A stretch of DNA of 63,702 bases from Bacteroidaceae bacterium. Lineage in GTDB: Bacteria; Bacteroidota; Bacteroidia; Bacteroidales; Bacteroidaceae. The stretch is taken from positions 1 through 63,702 of the forward strand of contig JAUUPT010000018.1 in assembly GCA_030843315.1 (NCBI GenBank), given 5' to 3'. Below, piece by piece: positions 1 to 8,316 of the stretch; the stretch's first letter is position 1; each line of letters starts with the position of its first letter. Made by a program: the position numbers and the translations under genes. The notes beneath the pieces were generated by a model. That model ran no database searches and was not told the DNA's origin. It was given only the letters and a program-made list of their open reading frames with translations.

Positions 1-40
1 GTCTGTCGCCAGTCATTAGTCACTTACTCTTAATTCAAAA

Positions 41-128
41 CATTTATTCTTTGAGTGCAAAGCATTGCTTCTTTTACTCCGAAACATTGCTTCTTTTGAT
101 GCAAATCATTTACTGTTAAAACAATGTG
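41..128. repeat. 22-bp-period degenerate tandem repeat, 4 units
   Basis: The motif CATTGCTTCTTTT and close variants begin at 41, 63, 85 and 107, exactly 22 bp apart. Units 2 and 3 match perfectly over 13 bp; units 1 and 4 are degenerate. The array lies in the non-coding stretch downstream of parC. No gene is visible in 1-324. Confidence 0.75.
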
Positions 129-150
129 AGTTCAATATTGTACTATCTTC

Positions 151-288
151 ATTCTCCTCCTCCCGGGAGGAGGAGTACCCGAAGGGGGAGGTGGTAGGTA
201 AATAAATACCTTTGAAAGAATGATTGAGTATGTGCATTCACCTACCACCCCGCCCGTTGGGCACCCCTCCTCCCGGGAGGAGGGGAAT
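151..288. repeat. Inverted pair of 49-bp GC-rich palindromic units (REP-like doublet)
   Basis: Unit 1 (151-199) and unit 2 (240-288) are inverted copies, 42/49 identical by eye, separated by 40 bp. Each holds the palindrome CTCCTCCCGGGAGGAG and a small second hairpin (CCC-GTT-GGG or CCC-TTC-GGG). Both start ACCTACCACC at the inner edge and end near GAAT outside. The pair sits just downstream of the parC stop and could fold into a strong RNA hairpin. The spacer contains TACCTTTG (207-214), which resembles a -7 element; I do not claim it is used. Confidence 0.8.
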
Positions 289-324
289 GAGTTACTTTTG
301 TTTTCAACCATATTTAAACTTACA

Positions 325-3006
325 TTAGAACAGCTTCATCTGTCCCGTTATCTCGTCAATGATGTCCCCGTCGCTTTTCCCCTGGTCAGGGTCCAGTATT
401 TCCGGTTCGTTGTCCTCTTCTTGTTCGTCCGGCTCTTGTGCAGGCTGGGGCTGGCGGGTAGGCTCCAGTTCGTTGACGGTTTCGATGGTAAACGTCGTCA
501 GGCGCTTTCCTCTTGCCTTGAAACCTTTCACGCCGATGAAGTCGTCCGCTTCTATAATCAGCGGTTCGCGGAAACTGTCATGGCCGCCGAATACCACTTC
601 CAGTCGCGGATAGCATTCGTCCGTCAGCAGTACGAGGCTGCTGTTCTTGTTCTCGCCCATGTAGTTCTGCTTGCGCGTGCCGGCTTCGAAGCAGAAACGC
701 TTGATGTACGGCAGGTTCTGCTGGTCGGCATCGTAGAGCACGGCGGTCCAGACCTTGTTGGGGTCGTATTTCTCCAGTACGCGGATATTGCCGTCGTAGT
801 GGTTGTTGAGGTCGAAGTTGGTGGTATAGAAGTCTCCGTTGTTCTGCACCACGAGGATGGAGTCGTCGCTCTGGAACTCGCCGAGGTACTCTCCGCGTCC
901 GTCGTAGTTGAGGCGCAGCACGTCGTTGTCGAACCACACTTTGCGTCCGCCCAGCGTGGAGCCACCGCGCTGTTTCAGCGCTATCTTGTGCACGGGGAGC
1001 TTGGTCAGGATGTTTCCCATCGCCTGCCGTCCCTTGATGTTGATGGTGCTGAAATCTTCTTCGAAGATGATGCGGCGCACGCGCGGGTTGGGTTTCAGTG
1101 TCACCTTTATCACTTCCGCCTCGCCGTTGGGGTTGGCGCTGAAGTAGGTTACCCGGGATTCGGGTGTGCCTTGCGTCACGTCGTATTCGCGGTCGCGCAC
1201 AATGGAAGTCACGGCAAAGCGTTTGATGTAGCTCGTTCCTTCCTTGCCGTCGCGATATACCACGTTGTAGATGGTGCGCTTGTCGTTCTTCTTGAATACG
1301 TTGGCATAGAGTATGTTCTTGCCCACGAACTTCTTGTCCGTCACCGGGGTGATGATGTACCGCCCGTCGCGGAAGAAGATGATGACATCGTCTATGGGCG
1401 AGCAGGTTGCCAGGAACTCGTCCTTCTTCAGGCTGGTGCCGATGAAGCCTTCTTCGCGGTTGATGTAGAGTTTCTCGTTCGCCTCGATAACTTTGGTGGC
1501 CTCGATGGTGTCGAAGTTGCGCAGTTCGGTGCGCCGCGGGAAGGCCTTGCCGTATTTGTCTTTCAGCATACGGAACCAGTCTACGGTATATTCCACGATG
1601 TTTGCCAGGTGGCGGTCTATCTCCTCGATGTCCGCTTTCATACGGGCTATCAGTTCTTCGGCCTTGTCGGTGTTGAACTTGAGGATGCGCGCCATCTTTA
1701 TCTCCATCAGTTTGAGGATGTCGTCTTTGGTCACCTCGCGGATGAAACTGGCATAGTATGGAGTCAGCCGTGTGTCGATATGTTCGCAGGCGGCATCCAT
1801 GCTTTTGGATTGCTCAAACTCCTTGTCTTTGTAGATGCGTTCTTCGATGAAGATCTTCTCCAGGGAAGCGAAGTGCAGGCTTTCCAGGATTTCGCCCTTG
1901 CGTATTTCCAACTCCAGGCGCAGTAGTTCCAGCGTGTTGTCTACCGACTTGCGCAGCACGTCGCTCACGGTGAGGAAGTGCGGCTTCTGGTCGTCGATGA
2001 CGCAGCAGTTGGGCGAGATGCTTACCTCGCAGTCGGTGAAGGCGTACAGGGCGTCGATGGTCTTGTCCGACGACACGCCCGGGGCGAGGTGCACCAGTAT
2101 CTCGGCGCTGCCCGACGTCAGGTCTTCCACCTTGCGTATCTTGATTTTCCCTTTCTCGCTGGCTTTCACGATGGAGTCGCAGATGCCGGCTACGGTCTTC
2201 CCGTAAGGGATTTCCTTGATGGCAAGCGTTTTTTGGTCTATCTTTTCTATCTTGGAACGTACGCGCACGGCACCGCCGCGTTCGCCGTCGTTGTACTTCA
2301 CTACGTCGATGGAACCGCCCGTCTGGAAGTCGGGGTATAGCTTGAATTCCTCGTTGTGCAGGCACTGGATGGCAGCGTCGCACAGTTCGTTGAAGTTATG
2401 CGGCAGAATCTTGGACGACAGACCTACGGCAATACCCTCTACGCCTTGTGCCAGCAGCAGCGGGAATTTTACCGGCAGTGTCACCGGTTCCTTGTTTCGT
2501 CCGTCGTAGGAGAGTTTCCATTCTGTGGTCTTGGGGTTGAATACCACGTCCAGCGCAAACTTGGAGAGGCGTGCTTCGATGTAACGGGGAGCGGCGGCGC
2601 TGTCGCCCGTCAGGATGTTACCCCAGTTTCCCTGGCAGTCTATGAGCAAGTCTTTCTGTCCCAGCTGCACCAGTGCATCGCCGATAGAAGCGTCGCCGTG
2701 GGGGTGGAACTGCATGGTGTGTCCCACGATGTTTGCCACCTTGTTGTAGCGTCCGTCTTCCATGCGGCGCATGGAGTGCAGGATGCGGCGCTGCACGGGC
2801 TTCAGTCCGTCCATAATGTGGGGTACGGCGCGTTCCAGTATCACGTAAGAGGCGTAGTCCAGAAACCAGTTCTGGTACATGCCGCTCAACTGGTGTTTCA
2901 CGTTGGCATCTTTCGTGTCCGCGGGCTTATATTCCGAATGTTCTTCGCTCCCGGCCGGGAGCTCTTTGTCCAAATCGTCTTTCGGTGCTTCAAAATCTTC
3001 GCTCAT
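325..3006 (-). CDS. parC: DNA topoisomerase IV subunit A (ParC/GyrA family)
   Basis: This is the breakage-reunion subunit of a type IIA topoisomerase (topoisomerase IV), which decatenates daughter chromosomes together with ParE. The 893-residue protein has the GyrA/ParC N-terminal domain with the HPHGDAS segment near residue 101 and the catalytic tyrosine in AAPRYIEA (Tyr142). A coiled-coil arm lies around 370-470 and a divergent, acidic C-terminal part follows. Lack of a clear GyrA-box and the acidic, Gln/Glu-rich tail favour ParC over GyrA. The gene is divergent from a MutS-like gene, with a -7 candidate at 3059-3066. No parE is in the window. A palindromic repeat doublet lies immediately downstream. 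Confidence 0.9.
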   Translation of the reverse strand: MSEDFEAPKDDLDKELPAGSEEHSEYKPADTKDANVKHQLSGMYQNWFLDYASYVILERAVPHIMDGLKPVQRRILHSMRRMEDGRYNKVANIVGHTMQFHPHGDASIGDALVQLGQKDLLIDCQGNWGNILTGDSAAAPRYIEARLSKFALDVVFNPKTTEWKLSYDGRNKEPVTLPVKFPLLLAQGVEGIAVGLSSKILPHNFNELCDAAIQCLHNEEFKLYPDFQTGGSIDVVKYNDGERGGAVRVRSKIEKIDQKTLAIKEIPYGKTVAGICDSIVKASEKGKIKIRKVEDLTSGSAEILVHLAPGVSSDKTIDALYAFTDCEVSISPNCCVIDDQKPHFLTVSDVLRKSVDNTLELLRLELEIRKGEILESLHFASLEKIFIEERIYKDKEFEQSKSMDAACEHIDTRLTPYYASFIREVTKDDILKLMEIKMARILKFNTDKAEELIARMKADIEEIDRHLANIVEYTVDWFRMLKDKYGKAFPRRTELRNFDTIEATKVIEANEKLYINREEGFIGTSLKKDEFLATCSPIDDVIIFFRDGRYIITPVTDKKFVGKNILYANVFKKNDKRTIYNVVYRDGKEGTSYIKRFAVTSIVRDREYDVTQGTPESRVTYFSANPNGEAEVIKVTLKPNPRVRRIIFEEDFSTINIKGRQAMGNILTKLPVHKIALKQRGGSTLGGRKVWFDNDVLRLNYDGRGEYLGEFQSDDSILVVQNNGDFYTTNFDLNNHYDGNIRVLEKYDPNKVWTAVLYDADQQNLPYIKRFCFEAGTRKQNYMGENKNSSLVLLTDECYPRLEVVFGGHDSFREPLIIEADDFIGVKGFKARGKRLTTFTIETVNELEPTRQPQPAQEPDEQEEDNEPEILDPDQGKSDGDIIDEITGQMKLF

Positions 3007-3058
3007 ATTTGTTCGGGAATTGTCTATTCTATGATATTACTGATTTGTCAGTTGCACG

Positions 3059-3066
3059 CAAAAATA
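3059..3066 (-). promoter_or_regulatory. Bacteroides-type -7 element for parC
   Basis: On the minus strand the sequence reads TATTTTTG, a match to TAnnTTTG. A TTTG lies 22 bp upstream (3089-3092), a little longer than the usual spacing to the -33 element. The parC start codon is about 50 bp downstream. Confidence 0.55.
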
Positions 3067-3120
3067 CAAATTTAATCGGTAAAACCTGCAAAGATGTTCG
3101 ATATTGCGTGATGTTTTCAT

Positions 3121-3128
3121 TATTTTTG
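3121..3128 (+). promoter_or_regulatory. Bacteroides-type -7 element for the MutS-like gene
   Basis: TATTTTTG fits TAnnTTTG; TTCG at 3097-3100 is a weak -33 match, 20 bp upstream. The ATG at 3155 lies 26 bp downstream. The longer reading frame beginning at 3104 would start upstream of this promoter, which supports choosing 3155. Confidence 0.55.
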
Positions 3129-3154
3129 CCTACCAATTAAATACTTATTCCCGG

Positions 3155-4681
3155 ATGGAACAGGCATTTTCGGATATATCGCTCTATCATGAGTACCGGT
3201 CGAAGAAAGATACGGACGGCTTGTTGTCGCAAAAAACATGGGACGACCTGAACCTGGATGATTTCTTTGCATCGATAGATTGTACCTCTTCTTGTGTGGG
3301 ACGTCAGTATCTCTACGATTTGCTGCACTATAATCGGATCTCCGAAGTGGCTGCCCACGAGGAAGCAGTCGGTAAACTCTCGGCGGATAAGGAACTGCGC
3401 ACGGATATCCGGCGCGATTTGAAGAAACTGGACAAGTCGGATGCCTATTCCATCACCTCGCTATTCGCCACCGCCCATCCGGTGTACTCCCGCCGCTATT
3501 ACCGTCTGTTGCGCGTATTGCAGTTCGTTCCCTTCATTCTGGCGGGGCTGACTTATCTCACTTCGTCTCTCATTTGCCTGGGACTGCTGGGCATCGCCGT
3601 GCTGGTGAATCTGTTCCTGCACTATCGCAGCAAGGCGCGCATCCAAGGATATTTCTTTTCCATCCCCCAACTGTGGCGGTTGCTCAGGCAGGCGGAGAAA
3701 CTGGCGGAGTATCCGCTGTGTGCTTCGGTACATAGCCATATTTCGGATACATTGCAAAACCTGCACCCGTTGCTGAAGAAACTGTCTTCTTTCCGTTTCA
3801 GCATCGGGCTGGAGAATGACGCGATGATTATCGGCTACTACCTGGCCGAACTGATAAATGTGTTCTTCCTGCGGGAGGCTATTCCCGTCTCCAAGGCTTT
3901 CTTCCTGCTGCAAGGCAGGCAGGAACAGATAGAGGAGGTGTTCCGTTTCTTCGGGCTGGTAGATGTACTTTGCGCCGTTTCGCTGATTCGCGACGGATTG
4001 CCGTATTATACTTTGCCCCATCCCTGTGCCGACGGTGAAACGTTTCATGCCGAGGGGCTTTATCATCCGCTTATTGACGACTGCATCCCCAATGATATCA
4101 CCCTTCACGGCAAGTCGGTGCTCATCACCGGTTCCAATATGTCCGGCAAGACGACTTTTATCCGCGTAATAGGCCTCAATCTGCTTGCAGCACAGGCGCT
4201 CCATACTTGCTTTGCGCGCAGCTTCCGCTTCTCGATGGATACCAGCCTGTTTTCCGCCATTCATCTGGAAGACAGCCTGATGGAAGGAAAGAGCTACTTC
4301 CTGCAAGAAGTGCAGACCATCAAAGAAATGTTGGAAGCCGGCGAGAACCGCCATCACCTGTTCCTGCTCGACGAACTCTTTAAAGGCACCAATACGGCGG
4401 AGCGCATCGCCATCGCCAAAGCAGTACTTTCCGCCCTGGCACGGCAGGGCAACCTTGTCTTTGTCTCCACGCACGACATCGAACTGGCTTCCTTGCTCGG
4501 CGATGAGTATGAATTGTATCACTTCAGCGAGAGCGTGGCAAACGATACCCTGTCCTTCGACTATAAGTTGAAGCCGGGACCTGTGACCGAACGCAATGCC
4601 ATCCGCATCATCGAGATGTGGGGCTATCCCGAAGAAGTAGTGCGGGAAGCGCACCGGATGGCGGGAACAAAAAAATCATAG
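3155..4681 (+). CDS. MutS-family ATPase, membrane-segment variant
   Basis: The C-terminal half is a MutS domain V ATPase: Walker A GSNMSGKTT, a following KSYFLQEV segment, Walker B LFLLDELFKGTN and a STHD switch. The mismatch-recognition domain I of true MutS is missing. Near the N-terminal third are hydrophobic stretches (VPFILAGLTYL and CLGLLGIAVLVNLFL), suggesting membrane association. Such MutS-related proteins are common in Bacteroidetes; their biological role is not established. I use the ATG at 3155 (508 residues) because the upstream alternative would precede the promoter. Function beyond DNA-structure-linked ATPase is unknown. Confidence 0.85.
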   Translation: MEQAFSDISLYHEYRSKKDTDGLLSQKTWDDLNLDDFFASIDCTSSCVGRQYLYDLLHYNRISEVAAHEEAVGKLSADKELRTDIRRDLKKLDKSDAYSITSLFATAHPVYSRRYYRLLRVLQFVPFILAGLTYLTSSLICLGLLGIAVLVNLFLHYRSKARIQGYFFSIPQLWRLLRQAEKLAEYPLCASVHSHISDTLQNLHPLLKKLSSFRFSIGLENDAMIIGYYLAELINVFFLREAIPVSKAFFLLQGRQEQIEEVFRFFGLVDVLCAVSLIRDGLPYYTLPHPCADGETFHAEGLYHPLIDDCIPNDITLHGKSVLITGSNMSGKTTFIRVIGLNLLAAQALHTCFARSFRFSMDTSLFSAIHLEDSLMEGKSYFLQEVQTIKEMLEAGENRHHLFLLDELFKGTNTAERIAIAKAVLSALARQGNLVFVSTHDIELASLLGDEYELYHFSESVANDTLSFDYKLKPGPVTERNAIRIIEMWGYPEEVVREAHRMAGTKKS

Positions 4682-4707
4682 CTTTTCTGCTTCATTCGTA
4701 TTGGTCA

Positions 4708-4790
4708 AAAACACTTCTCCCTCGTACCTGCTCCGCTTCTCCTTCGCTCCTATAGGGGGAGAAAATGAGCGGACCAGGTACGGAGAGGGT
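4708..4790. repeat. Imperfect inverted repeat after the MutS-like gene
   Basis: CTCCCTCGTACCTGCTCCGC on the left pairs imperfectly with GCGGACCAGGTACGGAGAGG on the right, giving a long hairpin with TATAGGGGGAGAAAA in the loop region. It lies between the stops of the convergent MutS-like and deoR-type genes and may help end transcription, but it has no good T-run. Confidence 0.45.
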
Positions 4791-4820
4791 ACGGACCGGG
4801 TGCGGAGGAGGTACGGGGAA
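4771..4820. repeat. 22-bp direct repeat with an 11-bp sub-period
   Basis: GGACC(A/G)GGT(A/G)CGGAG begins at 4771 and again at 4793 (18/22 identical). The same tract reads as four 11-mers (GGTACGGAGAG-like) starting at 4777, 4788, 4799 and 4810. It overlaps the right arm of the inverted repeat before it. Confidence 0.65.
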
Positions 4821-4885
4821 AGTAGAATTGTTCTATTTCTCCGATTTCGTTCCTTCAGCTTTACCTGATATGTTTTCTTTTTATC

Positions 4886-5647
4886 TTATCCGATTAGGAG
4901 GTTGATATTCTCTTCTTTCATTTTTTCTATATTTTCTTCCGAAATATTACTGTCGGTGATGAAAGTGTTTACCATTGAAATCGGACCTAAACTGGCAAAT
5001 GCGCTCACACCGATTTTGGAGGAGTCGGCTACGAGGAAAACATGTTCGGCGGCACTTATCATGGCAGATTTTACCATCAGGTCGCTGAGGCTTGGGTAAG
5101 TTAGGCTCATGTCTGAAGATATTCCTGCCGTAGCAAGGAATAGTTTGTTGGCATGGAAATCCTTGAGGGAGTCGGCTGCCATTTTTCCCGTCAGCGAAAG
5201 GGTGGGGGCTTTGAATTCTCCGCCGGTCACAATTAAGTTGATGCCGGGATTTTCGCCTAAAATTAATGCAATGTTCAGTGCATTGGTAATGACTGTGAGA
5301 TCCCTGTATTGCGTAAGTAATTTGGCAATCTCTGTAGTCGTGGAACCTGAGTCGAGAATAATGCTTTCGCCTTCGTTGATAAACGAAATGGCTTTATGGG
5401 CTATTTCTCTCTTCTCTTCGATATGGGATTGGTTGAGGACTTTCCCGGTTTTTGCAAACGAGCCTACGTCTTTCAAGAAGGCCCCGCCATGTTCTCTTTG
5501 GATATACCCCATCTTTTCAAGAGCTTCTAAGTCTTGTCTGATAGTTACATCCGTTACGTTGAATATTTTGCTCAACTCTTGGACTTTTGCATGTCCGTCT
5601 TCGCGGATTAGGTTTAAAATCTTAACTCTTCTTTGGTTTAGTGCCAT
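4886..5647 (-). CDS. DeoR-family transcriptional repressor
   Basis: The 253-residue protein has an N-terminal DeoR winged helix (about residues 6-57, with VTDVTIRQDLEALEKMG as recognition region) and a C-terminal DeoRC sugar-phosphate sensor domain (about 75-235) with DSGSTTTEIAKLL and VADSSKIG, the segments expected to bind a phosphorylated sugar. It lies 9 bp downstream of ribB in the same operon and is divergent from the transketolase-kinase-isomerase operon. From family knowledge I infer it represses that operon until a phosphosugar intermediate, such as the FGGY kinase product, binds. Repeated TTTCGTTT-type motifs in the divergent region are likely operators. Confidence 0.88.
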   Translation of the reverse strand: MALNQRRVKILNLIREDGHAKVQELSKIFNVTDVTIRQDLEALEKMGYIQREHGGAFLKDVGSFAKTGKVLNQSHIEEKREIAHKAISFINEGESIILDSGSTTTEIAKLLTQYRDLTVITNALNIALILGENPGINLIVTGGEFKAPTLSLTGKMAADSLKDFHANKLFLATAGISSDMSLTYPSLSDLMVKSAMISAAEHVFLVADSSKIGVSAFASLGPISMVNTFITDSNISEENIEKMKEENINLLIG

Positions 5648-5656
5648 GATCTAACT

Positions 5657-6271
5657 TTATATGTTCTTATTTCTTCGATATTCTTGAATATCTTTGATTG
5701 ATATGATTTTTAATTGGAACTTCTCTGCTATTTCGAGTAGTTGCGGCAAGCGGGCCATTGTGCCGTCGGCATTCAATATTTCGATAAGAGCTCCGCCGGG
5801 TGTTAATCCCGCCATTCTTGTCATATCAATAAGGGCTTCGGTGTGTCCGTCACGCTCTAATACGCCATTATCCCTGCCACAGAGGGGGAAAATGTGCCCC
5901 GGACGTGCCAATTCTGTCGGTTTTATGTTGCCGGTTACTAAAGCTTGTATGGTGGCATGGCGGTCGTAGGCGGATACTCCGGTTGTACAACCGTATCCTT
6001 TTAAGTCGACAGACATGGTGAACGGGGTTCCTAATAATGAGGTGTTGTCTTCTGACATCGGATATAATTGCAGTTCCTCACAACGTGTACGCGTCAGCGG
6101 AACACAGAGTAGTCCTCTTCCGTGTGTAAGCATGAAATTGACAATCTCGGGAGTTATTTTTTCACCGGATACGATAAAATCGCCCTCATTTTCTCTGTTT
6201 TCGTCATCGACAACTATTATAACTTCGCCTTGTCGGATTGCTTCTATTCCCTCTATTACAGTGTTGAGCAT
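5657..6271 (-). CDS. ribB: Stand-alone 3,4-dihydroxy-2-butanone-4-phosphate synthase (RibB)
   Basis: RibB converts ribulose 5-phosphate to 3,4-dihydroxybutanone 4-phosphate plus formate for riboflavin synthesis. All signature motifs are present in 204 residues: DDENRENEGD (acidic metal/catalytic loop), TTGVSAYDR, RPGHIFPL, and RDGHTEA followed by an acidic DM. Length and spacing match monofunctional RibB of Escherichia coli; there is no fused GTP cyclohydrolase II domain, unlike the RibBA typical of this group. It is the first gene of a two-gene unit with the DeoR regulator and faces a sugar-catabolic operon, an odd place for a vitamin gene. It may act on a sugar phosphate of that pathway or offset pentose-phosphate drain; this is inference. 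Confidence 0.85.
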   Translation of the reverse strand: MLNTVIEGIEAIRQGEVIIVVDDENRENEGDFIVSGEKITPEIVNFMLTHGRGLLCVPLTRTRCEELQLYPMSEDNTSLLGTPFTMSVDLKGYGCTTGVSAYDRHATIQALVTGNIKPTELARPGHIFPLCGRDNGVLERDGHTEALIDMTRMAGLTPGGALIEILNADGTMARLPQLLEIAEKFQLKIISIKDIQEYRRNKNI

Positions 6272-6295
6272 TATATAACCTTTTTATTTTTTGCG

Positions 6296-6303
6296 CAAAG
6301 GTA
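6296..6303 (-). promoter_or_regulatory. Bacteroides-type -7 element for ribB-deoR
   Basis: The minus strand reads TACCTTTG, matching TAnnTTTG, 25 bp upstream of the ribB ATG. No convincing -33 element is visible at the right spacing. Confidence 0.5.
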
Positions 6304-6458
6304 GTCAAAAAAGGTCAAATGAAAGCTGATTTATGATGCTTTTCTTCTTTTTTGCTCTAATAATTGTCTTTTCTTGTATTGATTGCTTTTGTTTTATATT
6401 TTATTTATTTGCTTTTCCTTTCTTAATCATCATAATATATGTTAATAAAGAAAAGAAA

Positions 6459-6541
6459 TCTTTCGTTTGCTTTTGTTTTGTGCTTTTGTTTTCTTTCTTT
6501 TGCAAAGTAAACGAAAGAATTTAGTGTATGGAAACGAAAGA
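6459..6541. promoter_or_regulatory. Candidate DeoR operator cluster
   Basis: TCTTTCGTTT at 6459-6468 is the exact reverse complement of AAACGAAAGA at 6509-6518, and a further AAACGAAAGA lies at 6532-6541, within codons 2-5 of the transketolase gene. CTTTTGTTTT repeats fill the interval. TTTCGTTT-type direct and inverted repeats are typical operators for DeoR-family repressors such as AgaR, and the DeoR gene lies next door. No clear TAnnTTTG promoter was found for the rightward operon. Confidence 0.6.
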
Positions 6542-7361
6542 GTTGTTTATACAAACAGAAAAGAATCGAAGACGATTAATAGAGATTATCTATCATGCAA
6601 AGGCCGGGCATGTTGGCGGGGATTTATCATGTCTTAATATTCTTACGGCCCTTTACTTTGATGTAATGAATGTAAATGCAAGCTGTCCTAAAGATGATTC
6701 ACGCGATCGCTTCATCTTGAGCAAAGGTCATTGTGTGGAAGCTCTGTATGTGACATTAGAATCAAAAGGATTTATTGCAGAGGGGATTCTCGACACATTG
6801 GGACATTATGGTTCTATGCTTTCAGGACACCCTACTATCGAAGTACCGGGGATTGAAGTGAATACAGGCGCTTTGGGGCACGGCTTGTCTGTCGGGGTAG
6901 GCATTGCAATTGCAGCTAAAATGGATAAGAAGAGTTACAAAACTTATGTACTGATGGGAGACGGAGAGCAGGGTGAGGGTTCTATTTATGAAGCTGCAAT
7001 GGCTGCCCGCCAGTATAAGTTGGATAACCTGGTGGCTGTAATAGACCGTAATCATTTGCAGATTAGCGGCGATACGGAAGACGTAATGGGGATTGATGAT
7101 ATTCATGACCGTTGGACAGCTTTTGGTTGGGAGGTAAAGGATATGAATGGTGATGATATGGAAGATATTGTCAGAACTTTCCGTTCTATCGACTATGCCA
7201 ATCATCGTCCTCATCTGCTGGTGGCCCATACTACAAAAGGCAAGGGAGTTTCTTTTATGGAAGGAGTTGCCAAGTGGCATCACGGTGTTCCCAGTGTAGA
7301 ACAGTATGAACAGGCCATTCAGGAGATATCAGAACGAATTAAGAACTTAGAAAATAAATAA
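6528..7361 (+). CDS. Split transketolase, N-terminal (TPP-binding) subunit; AptA-like candidate
   Basis: This subunit carries the thiamine-diphosphate pyrimidine/pyrophosphate fold: GHVGG near residue 27, SKGH near 64, and the GDGEQGEG...DRNHLQ motif that binds Mg2+ and diphosphate. At 277 residues it is only the first half of a transketolase; the second half is the next gene, 2 bp away. Split transketolases of this type are found in dedicated sugar pathways. Together with a kinase and an isomerase it matches the apulose-4-phosphate transketolase (AptAB) arrangement, in which a two-carbon unit passes to glyceraldehyde 3-phosphate, giving xylulose 5-phosphate and dihydroxyacetone phosphate. 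The fold is certain; the substrate is inferred. Confidence 0.85.
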   Translation: METKELFIQTEKNRRRLIEIIYHAKAGHVGGDLSCLNILTALYFDVMNVNASCPKDDSRDRFILSKGHCVEALYVTLESKGFIAEGILDTLGHYGSMLSGHPTIEVPGIEVNTGALGHGLSVGVGIAIAAKMDKKSYKTYVLMGDGEQGEGSIYEAAMAARQYKLDNLVAVIDRNHLQISGDTEDVMGIDDIHDRWTAFGWEVKDMNGDDMEDIVRTFRSIDYANHRPHLLVAHTTKGKGVSFMEGVAKWHHGVPSVEQYEQAIQEISERIKNLENK

Positions 7362-7363
7362 GT

Positions 7364-8287
7364 ATGATAGCTTGTAGAAAAAGTTTCACCGATACTTTGT
7401 TGTCATTAGCCCGTGCGGACAAAGATATCATTGCCGTAACAACGGATGCCCGTGGTTCGGTGACGTTGAATGATTTTGCCAGGGAACTGCCACAGCAGTT
7501 TGTTGAATGTGGTATTGCGGAACAAGATGCCGTAGGTATTTCGGCAGGACTGGCACATAGCGGCAAGAAGGTTTTTGTCTGTGGTCCGGCATGCTTCTAT
7601 GTAGCCCGCAGTTTGGAGCAAGTGAAAGTAGACTTGGCTTATAGCCGGAACAATGTGAAAATATTAGGTGTAAGTGGCGGTGTAGCCTATGGGGCATTGG
7701 GTGCTACCCATCATAGTTTGCATGATATTGCTGTGTTGCGAACATTTCCGGGCATGAACATTGTGTTGCCTTGTGACGCCCGCCAGACCAAAAAGCTGGT
7801 GGAATTCCTGATAGATTATCCTGAACCCGTGTATGTGCGGGTAGGTCGTGCCGCTGTGCCCGATGTTTATGAAAACGATGACTTTGATTTTGCAATGGGT
7901 AAAGCCAACACTTTGCTTGATGGTACTGACCTCACTATCATCGGTACGGGCGAGACTGTGTATCATGCTTATCAGGCTGGTTTGGAACTGCGCAAAAAAG
8001 GTATTTCTGCCCGTGTGCTGGATATGGCTTTTATCAAACCCTGTGATGAAGCAGCCGTTTTGAAAGCTGCGGTTGAAACCCAACGCATTATCACGGTGGA
8101 GGAGCATAGCCAGTTTGGCGGTCTTGGCGCCATGGTTACCGAAATTATCTCGGAACATCCCGTACCGGTAAAGATATTGGGTATTCCTGATGAAAATGTG
8201 GTTCATGGAAATTCGAATGAAATCTTTGCGCATTACGGTCTGGATTCCGACGGTATTGTGAAAAGCGCTTTGGACTTCCTTAAATAA
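7364..8287 (+). CDS. Split transketolase, C-terminal subunit; AptB-like candidate
   Basis: The 307-residue protein has the transketolase pyrimidine-binding domain, with the catalytic glutamate in FVECGIAEQD and the donor-site segment GATHHSLHDIAVL, followed by a transketolase C-terminal domain (about 190-300). It completes the enzyme begun by the preceding gene and is probably translationally coupled to it. The pair should form an alpha2beta2 enzyme with active sites at the interface. DXP synthase and pyruvate dehydrogenase E1 are the nearest alternative families, but the length and short first subunit fit split transketolase better. Confidence 0.85.
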   Translation: MIACRKSFTDTLLSLARADKDIIAVTTDARGSVTLNDFARELPQQFVECGIAEQDAVGISAGLAHSGKKVFVCGPACFYVARSLEQVKVDLAYSRNNVKILGVSGGVAYGALGATHHSLHDIAVLRTFPGMNIVLPCDARQTKKLVEFLIDYPEPVYVRVGRAAVPDVYENDDFDFAMGKANTLLDGTDLTIIGTGETVYHAYQAGLELRKKGISARVLDMAFIKPCDEAAVLKAAVETQRIITVEEHSQFGGLGAMVTEIISEHPVPVKILGIPDENVVHGNSNEIFAHYGLDSDGIVKSALDFLK

Positions 8288-8316
8288 TTAATATCTGCCT
8301 TAATATAATACATAAC

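Noticed and set aside
201..214. TACCTTTG within the repeat spacer as a promoter
   Set aside because: No gene lies downstream on that strand, as parC is read the other way.
220..1926. Long open frame on the plus strand through parC
   Set aside because: It is the antisense shadow of the parC coding frame; composition is unlike a protein (Val-rich, no recognisable motif) and the minus-strand gene is unambiguous.
3104..3154. N-terminal extension of the MutS-like protein
   Set aside because: It would start upstream of the -7 element at 3121-3128, and the ATG at 3155 is well placed.
6333..6524. Small Phe-rich open frame between ribB and the transketolase gene
   Set aside because: It is a by-product of the T-rich operator region, with no ribosome-binding context and overlapping the repeated motifs.
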